DNA of 64,000 nucleotides from the NCBI RefSeq assembly GCF_001949145.1, contig NW_019091404.1:3253502-3317501 (forward strand), read 5' to 3'. Each line of letters begins with the position of its first letter. Position 1 is the first letter of the stretch. The position numbers and the translations under genes were made by a program. Of this stretch, positions 20,411-28,675 are shown one piece after another. Under the pieces are notes generated by a model. It was not told the origin of the DNA and made no database searches. It saw nothing but the letters and a program-made list of their open reading frames with translations. The DNA comes from Acanthaster planci. Lineage: Eukaryota; Echinodermata; Asteroidea; Valvatida; Acanthasteridae.

Positions 20411-21367
20411 ATGGATGTAAGGATCTCAGTGTGTCTGTTTCTGCTGTGTGTGTGGTGGTCAGTTGGAGCCCTGATGGTTGTGAGCGCAGAACCAACAGTG
20501 TTTGCATGCATCATAACCCTAGATGCCGATTGTAAGGAGGGCGGGAGGGTTAGCATGATTTGCAGTGCTACAAACCTGAACACAAGTCACATCGTGGGGT
20601 GGAGGACGGAGGAGCCAGAGATGACTCTCAGATGGGGTAATGCAACACTGACATCAAACCCAAGATTCACATTCCAGACAACACAGCCTCGTGATGGCGA
20701 AATTACTCAAGATTTCACAATCACTAACTTGCAGAGGAATGACACTGACGAATACATATGCGATGTACGTCAACCCATGTCTGCTGGAGGAAGTAGCAGT
20801 GTCGCCTCATCACATGTGCAGCTGTCGGTGTTAAACTGCCCTGATAGGTCTTCCCCTTTCTGCTCTCCTGATGGACCCAGTACTGTAGGTCCAAGTACGT
20901 CAGAGATTTCTCCCTCATCAAATACAGAGACTGCCTCACTCATAATAATCATCGCAGGTGCATCAGCAGGAGGAGTTGCTGCACTCATCTTCTCAGTCAT
21001 TCTTGTCATAATTTGCCGAAGACGCCGTGTCTGTAACTCAGGACCTAAACAACCAGCATCTCACACCGAACCATCCAACTCCTCTGATACCGTGTTCACA
21101 ACTGACCAAACTGCACACTCTCAATCCAATATTTACCCGAATTCAAACTATGGAACACAGGTTGGTCCTACCGACACTAACATTTACCAGGATCCTGACG
21201 AAATAGTCACCACAGCAAGTACCCAACCAGCCCTAAGCTTGCACTACGACTCTGTTTCCATTACAAGAGGAGTAGAAGAAGACTCAATTCCACTGTACTC
21301 TACTCCGCCGCAAAGAGGAGCCACAGCTTGTATTCGACATGATACAAGCGAAAAGGCCTCCCATTAG
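20411..21367 (+). CDS. single-Ig receptor, truncated tail (Ig locus 8, class A helix)
   Basis: Open frame of 318 residues from the ATG at 20411 (signal peptide MDVRISVCLFLLCVWWSVG); an upstream in-frame ATG at 20381 is less likely. Ig1 is close to locus 7 (MICSATN, GWRTEEP, DEYICDV). Ig2 is deleted: only FCSPDGPSTVG remains before a short Ser/Thr stalk. The helix at about 175-198 is IAGASAGGVAALIF, followed by CRRRR. The tail runs about 120 residues to TAG at 21365-21367 and lacks ITIMs; remnants of the missing tail follow downstream out of register. The protein as encoded is a one-domain receptor without known signalling motifs, possibly a decoy, or the locus may be decaying. Confidence 0.7.
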   Translation: MDVRISVCLFLLCVWWSVGALMVVSAEPTVFACIITLDADCKEGGRVSMICSATNLNTSHIVGWRTEEPEMTLRWGNATLTSNPRFTFQTTQPRDGEITQDFTITNLQRNDTDEYICDVRQPMSAGGSSSVASSHVQLSVLNCPDRSSPFCSPDGPSTVGPSTSEISPSSNTETASLIIIIAGASAGGVAALIFSVILVIICRRRRVCNSGPKQPASHTEPSNSSDTVFTTDQTAHSQSNIYPNSNYGTQVGPTDTNIYQDPDEIVTTASTQPALSLHYDSVSITRGVEEDSIPLYSTPPQRGATACIRHDTSEKASH

Positions 21368-21374
21368 TCTACAG

Positions 21375-21703
21375 AGGTACAGCAACCCTGTGTTCGATTC
21401 TCAATAATCAGACATCACCCCTGGACCGTCTAAAGACACTCTGAAACCAACGGCAGTAGTCCCACCTATGCAAGGAACTCCAATGAAACCCAGGTCTTAC
21501 GATCGACACCTCCGTGAGCAAACAACACCTACGAGAGTGCTTCAAACCGGCAAGTTCATCGGATGTAATTATCCCAGACAGAAAGAACCCTATCATCACA
21601 ATAACAGAAGCAACATGATGTGGAGAACGGCGGTCAGCCGTCATCTCCTACTGACGGTGCACCCATCTATGCCGTTGTTATAAGGAACACTAGAATCAAC
21701 TAG
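21375..21703 (+). pseudogene. remnant ITIM tail after Ig locus 8
   Basis: Starts RYSNPVFDS followed within two codons by TAA, then continues in the same frame with KPTAVVPPM and PMKPRSYD, matching the middle of class A tails. Near the end, in another frame, APIYAVVIRN resembles the terminal ITIM (VMYARVM). At least one stop and one frame change separate it from the receptor, so it is not translated as a tail. Confidence 0.7.
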
Positions 21704-22716
21704 CTAAACTAGTCTTCCGTTGGCCCAAACAATTTATATTCGAGACTGATGTAAATAAACAGAGCTCAGGATGGTAAGAAAAATTCCCTTCAGAGCAGTG
21801 CTCCTATTTCGCTTTTTAAAGCATTGTCAAGTTATGGACCCACACAGCTGCTACTGCTGAAAAAAGTTAGCTCACCCCGAAATCAGCGTAAGAAATGCAT
21901 ATTATGACATTCAAGAGATAACCCCTAAGGTTAATTAAGCAAATTCCGTGTTTAGCAAATGCCGAAAATATGAAATTCGGGCCCTAAATGTTATGTTTCG
22001 ACGAGGTAAGGATGTGTATGACATGTTCTAGAGTGACAGCTCTGTGTACAAATTCGCCCTCACCGGTAACAAAGATACTGAACACAATGTTAGCGAGTAC
22101 TCGCGCGTTCGGCAGCAAAGACGTCGTTACTAGGTTACAAAGCGCCCTCTTTCATTCTGCAAGCTGTTTATAGAAAACAGTTTTACATCACATGGAAAAT
22201 GTAAAAATACCCGCATTGCGTTTCAGTGCTGCTTATTGATTTATATCTGTATAAAATTTTATTTGGGAAAGGAGAACTAACATGAAATGGAAAACCAGGG
22301 GCACAAAAACGAACAAAAGCGTTGTAAACAACTGATAGAACTCAACGATGAATGTAAGCTTAGACAAGTATTCCTCGTTTGAATTATATGCTGGAAATAT
22401 TTGGAATTTGTATCTAAAGAGTTAGTGTGTGGACAAGCTATAGAGCTGATATTTTTAACTAAACGTATAGACTCAGTAATGCAGGATGTATAATTAGCAA
22501 AACGAAAGGTAATATTGATGTGGGGAAAACATGTGTGGGACAACGAGTTAAGAGTGGCCATCCTCTGGGAGATCCCAGAATTAGATGAAAGGAGGCACAG
22601 TTTGGTAAAGGAAGAGACTGGTGACAAGTGATGCAAATGCAAAATTAGGACAAAATCTGAAACCATAGATGCCAAGAATAAGGCCCTTTGATTTTTGAAA
22701 GAGGAAAGACATTACG

Positions 22717-22825
22717 GCAAACCAAATAAAATTTGTACTAATCACAGTGCGCACAAAATGTTGGCAACAAGTTTTATTTATTATCTTTTCTGGGAACAAA
22801 AAGAACACGCCGCAATCAATTTCCC
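22717..22825. repeat. direct repeat, left copy
   Basis: GCAAACCAAATAAAATTTG through CAGTGCGCACAAAATG, TATCTTTTCTG and AAAAAGAACACGC. It recurs about 430 bp away at 23155-23265. The two are diverged by substitutions and a small indel, so this is an old local duplication or an element end. Confidence 0.6.
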
Positions 22826-23154
22826 TTTCGAGAAGAAAACTGAAGATGAGATAAAGCTGTCACCGTTAATTCAATTTTATGGTAATTTTTGTTTTATTAC
22901 CAGTTTGTTCATATTATGTTGGTCATTTGCATAATATATATCTGTGTATCGAGTGTATGTAATATCTGTATCCTGTTCCCTTTTCAATTTCTTCTAATTT
23001 GGTGTGGCTTTCATTTGTTTCAGTGAGTTTCAGATGCAACTATTTATCAACTTCCTTTGTAACTTTTGTATTTGTTTGACTTGGATTTAAAAGAATGAAA
23101 TGTAATGGAGTTGTACGACTGTCGAATTTAGTCAGTGACAAACATGCATGTTTA

Positions 23155-23265
23155 GGCAACCAAATAAAACTTGTACCAATCGAAGTGCGCACAAAATGTC
23201 GGCAACGAGTTTAAAGCGAATTCATTTGTTATCTTTTCTGTTAACAAAAAGAACACGCTACAGTG
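23155..23265. repeat. direct repeat, right copy
   Basis: GCAACCAAATAAAACTTG through AAGTGCGCACAAAATG, TATCTTTTCTG and AAAAAGAACACGC, in the same orientation as 22717-22825. Confidence 0.6.
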
Positions 23266-23832
23266 ATTTTTTTCTTAATTTGATTCCGTGTCTGGTGCTG
23301 ACGTTACGAGACCAAAAGGAAATTGTGTTTCTTAATAAAGGCAGAATTTTCCCTCGTCAAAAATGGAGAGATCGCAGATGTATTTACACATGCGCTCTGT
23401 GTTCGTGCCAGTCACGTATAATGTAAGGAAGCTCAGGAGTCAGTTTCACATGAAACTTTTTGTGGAAAAAACAAACTAAACACAAACGGCAACAAAACAG
23501 CGAGAACCTTGGTCTGAAGGACAGTCGGGGAGGTCAGGCACTCAAACAATGTATTCGCTAATGTTCTCCACATGTCGATAAAGCGAAAGGAAAACAGGAC
23601 GGGGAATTGAACATAAATTTGAGCAGCAAGGTCGTAAGTGCGTTATTCCTTTACTTTGACTCACGGAAATTACAACTATTTATTTTAGCGCAGGGGAACT
23701 CTGCATGGGAGTCACTGCGTGCTTTCCCTATGAACAGGTTCGGTGTTAATTGCCTCTCACGCTGGGCATGCTTGAGTTATTCACAACTAGAGGTAACTAA
23801 AACAGTACTGATTCCACACTGGGAGAATTAGC

Positions 23833-25314
23833 ATGGAACCACCAAACATGATATTTCGTTACATGCTGAGTGTATTGTTTTCGATAATCTTCGTAAATCC
23901 TCTGGTGATTGCTGTAGTGGGAGAAACGACAGTGAATTTAACAATCACGACACCAGAGGCCAATCGGAAAGAAGGTGGAAATGTCGAAATGAGGTGTGTT
24001 GCTACTGTTACAGGTGCACGACACAGCCTAGCTTGGACAGATGAATCAGGAATTTTGAAACACGATACACATATAACACAAGAAGTCAGCAGCCGGTTTA
24101 TCTTTAAAGACATTAGTAACACATACTCGATAATTGAAGAACATTTAACCATCACTAATCTGCAGAGATACGACAGTGGTAAATATTCATGTATTGTCCG
24201 TGTGCATGAATCTACTTCTAGTGGCGAGACAGCGACACTTGTGGCTACTTCAAGGATGCACTTGTCAGTGTTGTACTTTCCCAACGAGACCTTTCCTATC
24301 TGCTTCCCTAAAGGACCTGTTACAGTAGACAATGGCACACAGTTGAATATGCAATGCTCATCAGAGGTTGGCAACCCAGCAGTTACCATGAAGGTCTTAA
24401 GCAGCCACGCTTCGCCTAATAACAGCACTCATTATATGTGGGAAGAATCTGACAAGAATAACAAAATATTAACACAATCGATAAATTTGATTGTGGAGAC
24501 CGATGATCAAGGTAAACTGTTTGCGTGCATCATCTCATCTAAATCTTTCCCTGATGTGAATAGCACCTGCATGATTGGACCACTTAGAGTAAAGAATGGG
24601 GCTGACTCCACTTTCACGGCAAAACCCATGGGAACAAGTCTTACGCGAACCAGCAGGCCTCCATCAGCAGTCATAGCCGGTGCATCTGCAGGTGGGGCCG
24701 TCGCACTTGTTTTCCTCATATTGATTTTGATTGCAATCTGCAGTGGACGTCTACGCTGCAACATCAAACAGAAACGCAAAATGCTCGGCAAAAACGCAAA
24801 AAATAGTAACCTTATAGTCCACTCTCAGCCATCAGAATCAACCATTTGTGACTACCCGGGGCAAAATAAGTCTGCAACCTCTCAATCTACCATCGACCTA
24901 GACCAACTTCAAGAAACTAAAAGTTCAAACCCTGCCCCTGGATCAGACACGCCTCCTGCTGCTCAGTTGCCCTTTGCAGGGGTGCAGAAAAATGACAGCA
25001 ATCAGTCAGACGAAGGGCCAAATAAAGCAAATGAGGCTCGGGTGATGGCTGACGACGAAGCAAAGATACAACATCAACATGAGCTGGACGATGGAAGCAC
25101 CAGACAAGAAGCAAGCAATGCTGTGCTTGTTTCTTATGGCAGCGGAGATATATCAGGATTACATGGGAGTACAGATGTATCCACCGATCCCGTGGCCTCA
25201 CCCATGCAAAAAGCTCCCAAGAAACCTGCACCCTACAAATCTAAAGCATGTGCAACTGGCATCACTCCGCTAGTTCCTCCAACCAGGATAGCCAGATGTC
25301 ACCAGAGGCCCTAG
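23833..25314 (+). CDS. two-Ig receptor with frameshifted tail (Ig locus 9, class A)
   Basis: Open frame of 493 residues from the ATG at 23833 (signal peptide after MEPPNMIFRYMLSVLFSI). Ig1: MRCVATV, AWTDES and GKYSCIV. Ig2: FPICFPKG, MQCSSE, WEESD, FACIISS and TCMIGPL. The helix at about 279-301 is IAGASAGGAVALVFL. The tail resembles the locus at 26993 up to PKKPAPYKSKA, where the frame changes at about 25245-25260; the encoded end (ATGITPLVPP onward) is unrelated and stops at 25314. The ITIM part remains open in the next frame to 25604. As written the product lacks ITIMs. A single-base loss in an otherwise clean gene suggests recent inactivation, an allele, or less likely a sequence error. 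Confidence 0.7.
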   Translation: MEPPNMIFRYMLSVLFSIIFVNPLVIAVVGETTVNLTITTPEANRKEGGNVEMRCVATVTGARHSLAWTDESGILKHDTHITQEVSSRFIFKDISNTYSIIEEHLTITNLQRYDSGKYSCIVRVHESTSSGETATLVATSRMHLSVLYFPNETFPICFPKGPVTVDNGTQLNMQCSSEVGNPAVTMKVLSSHASPNNSTHYMWEESDKNNKILTQSINLIVETDDQGKLFACIISSKSFPDVNSTCMIGPLRVKNGADSTFTAKPMGTSLTRTSRPPSAVIAGASAGGAVALVFLILILIAICSGRLRCNIKQKRKMLGKNAKNSNLIVHSQPSESTICDYPGQNKSATSQSTIDLDQLQETKSSNPAPGSDTPPAAQLPFAGVQKNDSNQSDEGPNKANEARVMADDEAKIQHQHELDDGSTRQEASNAVLVSYGSGDISGLHGSTDVSTDPVASPMQKAPKKPAPYKSKACATGITPLVPPTRIARCHQRP

Positions 25315-25604
25315 CAACCGCATCACAACGTCCCTTAGATCCTGATCTTATCTCCTCGAGTACCCCTCAAGAGGACGGCCAAGACGAAGGGGGCGGAGAG
25401 ACCAATCTGCCACGCCCTGAGGAGGAATCTGATGAGGTTCAAGTTTCCCAGTTTTCAGACCGTGGCGAGAAACCACCACCTGATCTTATCGTGTATGCCG
25501 ATCTGGATTTGCAAATAAATCCATCCGATGATAGCGATCATCAGCCGATGTCATCGGAGGAGGCAACCATGTACGCTTCCATCACAGTATCGCAACGAAA
25601 CTGA
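25249..25604 (+). pseudogene. out-of-frame ITIM tail of Ig locus 9
   Basis: Read one frame over, this gives a tail collinear with that of the locus at 26993: LPRPEEESDEVQV, GEKPPPDLIVYADLDL and TMYASITV, then TGA at 25602-25604. The frame is fully open, so only one indel separates it from the receptor. Confidence 0.8.
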
Positions 25605-26992
25605 AACATCTAGGAGGAAGCATGCTATGGACAATAGTAGAATTTCTCCAAAAAGCCCAATCCCAAGGGTTTTTTTGTACAAAACATTATCTCAAGCATT
25701 GCTGTATATTCTTGTCTAAACTTACATCGAGTTACACGGGATTTGATAACTATGTAGCCTGAATTCTGATTATAAAGACAAACAAAGAAATTGACTGGAG
25801 CGGAATTTGAACCTGCGACCTCTTTTTAAATTTCTTTGTTCATCGTTACAATCATTTGTAAGCACCTAGTCAGTTTCCCGATATAGTTTCTTTCATAACT
25901 TGAATTCTCACATGGATGCGACAGCAAACGTAAACCGATGCCCTTCAACAAAAATACTGTTCTTGCAAAATCAAACTGTGAGCATTTTCCTTACCAGTGC
26001 CTCTGCAGGCCTACTCTCTGTATAACTTCAAAGTTATAGCAGCACCTGTTTAAAAAGATAGATGTAGAACCGTACAATCAATTAAGTCCTGAAAAGGTTG
26101 GCAAACAGTTTACAATTTCAGTCCAAAGTATCAAAAGGTGTGTTATTAAATACAGTAATGAAAGTAGCTGTCAAAAAGATGTCACTTTTATTTGGAAACT
26201 AACACCAAAAACATGAAAGTTTTCCAGCTATAGCAATCATACGATGATAGGATGACAATCAGCACCCCTCTCCGACCTCTCAAGAAGGCTAAACAGAAAA
26301 TTGTGACTAATTATGAAATGTTTTCCCTTCACAGTTAGATACTGCCGCTGCTAGATATTGTGATGATGAAAATGAACCTGGCCATTGAAGTTAATTGTAT
26401 GTAAATTCGAATCATGAAAATTGAAACATAAATCGATTACGTTCGTCCACAATAATTGATACAAACGAATGTAATGTCCCGATTCTTGAATATTTTCGAC
26501 TAATGACACAACAAGACACAACAATTAAAACTACTTGCCATCAAGGTTAAATTGATATGTTATGTGTAACACGCATAATAAAAACTTGTGGTCTGCAATC
26601 ATAATTGCTAAGTTTGTTGAAAGTCCCGAAGAATTGAGCTCGACCTGAGGAAGGTGCCCCAATATACACATAGGGGTTAAAGATTCACATGAACATTCCC
26701 TGCATAAGAATACAATGACAACATGAAATTGGACCTTGATTGGTTGGTTGAGAACTGACGCACCAAAACTAAGTATACACGAAAGTTTTCTTACAACGAA
26801 AGATAGAATAGGACCGAGACCATTTCTATGCAAGTTCACTGAAGCGTAACTCCTACATTCATAATGACGGAAATAACAAAAAATATTTAACAAGTACTTT
26901 CAACTTTGATAACTGTTTGCCGTTTACTTTGATGTGGAAAATGAAATTCTCGATAACTATATTACAACATTGGTAGATGCAAATCTGAAGAC
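25605..26992. other. intergenic, Ig loci 9-10
   Basis: AT-rich spacer with a possible tRNA-derived short element at about 25780-25850. No gene is supported. Confidence 0.5.
25780..25850 (-). repeat. possible tRNA-derived SINE fragment
   Basis: On the minus strand, GAGGTCGCAGGTTCAAATTC resembles a tRNA T-arm/B box with one extra base. It is flanked by CAAAGAAATT and AATTTCTTTG in inverted orientation. There is no A box or cloverleaf, so it is not a functional tRNA. Confidence 0.3.
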
Positions 26993-28675
26993 ATGGATCT
27001 CTCGAAATTTCCCTCTCTGCTGTGTGTGTTGTGTTCAGTCATTTTATGGGGACTTCTGACTGTTATCATTGAACAGCAAGCAATGGGGCAACTAGTAGTT
27101 AGGCTGACGATAGAAACACCAGAGGTCGATCGAAAGGAAGGTGGACAGGTTGAAATGATGTGTTATGTACAATCACAACAGGGTGGAATAAACATGCTTA
27201 TTCTGAAGTGGACGACTAGAAACCCATCACGAGTTGTGGAATCTGGTGATCGGTTCACGCTGACGAGAACAGCTAACACTGATTGGACACTTGTTGAATA
27301 CTACTTAAACATTAGTGATTTACAGCGAGACGACAGCGGAGAGTACGCATGCAGTGTCGGGGAGAACACCTCCAAGGTAAATCTGTCAGTGTTGTACTTC
27401 CCCAATGAGTCCTTCCCTATCTGCTCCCCTGACGGTTCCATTACAGTAAACATTGGAATGCAGCTGAATATGCGATGTTCATCCGAAGGAGGTAACTCGG
27501 CAGTGGACATGGAAGTCTTAAGAGGCTCTATGTCAAACATTACTAAATTTCATATATGGAAGGAATCAAAAAGGAATGACACCATAACAAATTCATTAAA
27601 TTTGACCCTGGAGGCTGATGATCACGGTGCTTTGTTCTTGTGCTTCATATCATCTACTTTTTTTCCTGATATGAACAACACCTGCACCATTGGACCAATA
27701 AATGTAACGGATAACAGCGACTTAGAAACTGATCCTCCGTCAACTGAACCAAACGCAGCACTCATTCCAGGTGCATCTGCAGGTGGAGCAATCGCACTTG
27801 TTTCAATCATCCTGATCTTGATAGTGATTTGCCAAAGACGCCACCTATGCAAAATCAAACAGGAACCTGAAATGCCCAACAACACAGATATCGACCTAAC
27901 AACTGTTCACCCTGAACTCTTTGAATCCAAAACATGTAAAAATTCGGAACAAAATAAGTCTGCAAACAGTCAACGTGACATCCACCAAGACCAGCTTCCA
28001 GCAAAAGAGACTGCGAATCGGCCCCGTGAATCATCAGACACAATTCGCCCCGATGAGGACAATGCACAGCCACCTGTGTCACCAAATGAAACAATTGGGT
28101 CATCGATAATTATCGGCAACACAGGACAAATGGAATATTTGGACAACTCACACGGTGATGTTACCAACGAAGAAGACTCCAGTAATCCTGTGACTGTTGT
28201 CCAAAACGTTGATGATGCGTCGGGGTCAAGCGGGGGTACAGGTGCGCCCATCAAACCTGTTGCCAAGGTTTCCCCCATGCAACAAGTTCCCCCAAAACCT
28301 GCACCTTACAAACCTAAAGCAAACTCAATAAGAACATCTATCATTCATGCCAGCTTCTCCAACCAGTATGACCAGACGTCGCTAATGGCTCCATCAACCC
28401 CACTACAAACTCCTGAGCTTATCCCTCAAAACACACCTCCTCATGAGAGCAACCGAGATGAAGGCCAGGAGACCGATTTGCCACGCCCTGAGGATGAACC
28501 CGATGAGGTTCAAGTTCCCCCAATTCCAGAACATGACGAGAAACCACCACCTGATCCTATCGTGTATGCCGACCTGGATTTGCAAGAAAATCCATCTGAT
28601 GATGGTGATCATCAGCCGATATCAGCAGAGGAGGCAACCGTGTACGCTACCGTTACCATTCCACCACAGAACTGA
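26993..28675 (+). CDS. intronless two-Ig ITIM receptor (Ig locus 10, class A)
   Basis: Intact 560-residue receptor on one exon. The ATG at 26993 opens a signal peptide (MDLSKFPSLLCVLCSVILWG). Ig1 has MMCYVQS, LKWTTR and GEYACSV. Ig2 has FPICSPDG, MRCSSE, FLCFISS and TCTIGPI. The helix at about 258-281 is IPGASAGGAIALVSI, followed by CQRR. The tail of about 280 residues has PPKPAPYKPK, an acidic/proline stretch (LPRPEDEPDEVQV) and two ITIM-like sites, IVYADL (about 522) and TVYATV (about 548). It lacks the YSNPVF motif of loci 2 and 4; NEEDSSNPVTV stands near that place. It is the reference copy for the broken locus 9. SH2 phosphatase recruitment is inferred; the ligand is unknown. Confidence 0.87.
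   Translation: MDLSKFPSLLCVLCSVILWGLLTVIIEQQAMGQLVVRLTIETPEVDRKEGGQVEMMCYVQSQQGGINMLILKWTTRNPSRVVESGDRFTLTRTANTDWTLVEYYLNISDLQRDDSGEYACSVGENTSKVNLSVLYFPNESFPICSPDGSITVNIGMQLNMRCSSEGGNSAVDMEVLRGSMSNITKFHIWKESKRNDTITNSLNLTLEADDHGALFLCFISSTFFPDMNNTCTIGPINVTDNSDLETDPPSTEPNAALIPGASAGGAIALVSIILILIVICQRRHLCKIKQEPEMPNNTDIDLTTVHPELFESKTCKNSEQNKSANSQRDIHQDQLPAKETANRPRESSDTIRPDEDNAQPPVSPNETIGSSIIIGNTGQMEYLDNSHGDVTNEEDSSNPVTVVQNVDDASGSSGGTGAPIKPVAKVSPMQQVPPKPAPYKPKANSIRTSIIHASFSNQYDQTSLMAPSTPLQTPELIPQNTPPHESNRDEGQETDLPRPEDEPDEVQVPPIPEHDEKPPPDPIVYADLDLQENPSDDGDHQPISAEEATVYATVTIPPQN

Larger units (their letters stand above)
21704..23832. other. intergenic, Ig loci 8-9
   Basis: Contains AATAAA just after the locus-8 remnant (about 21754) and a pair of direct repeats at 22717 and 23155. 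No gene is supported. Confidence 0.5.

Noticed and set aside
5501-25604. Programmed ribosomal frameshifting to join ectodomains to tails
   Set aside because: The breaks fall at different places in each locus and show no common slippery site or downstream structure. Independent mutations explain them better.
25780-25850. tRNA gene
   Set aside because: Only a B-box-like T arm is present, with an inserted base. No cloverleaf can be drawn.
2316-28675. Horizontal transfer from bacteria to explain the intronless genes
   Set aside because: Ig domains with signal peptides, N-glycosylation sites and ITIM tails are animal features, and composition matches the surroundings.
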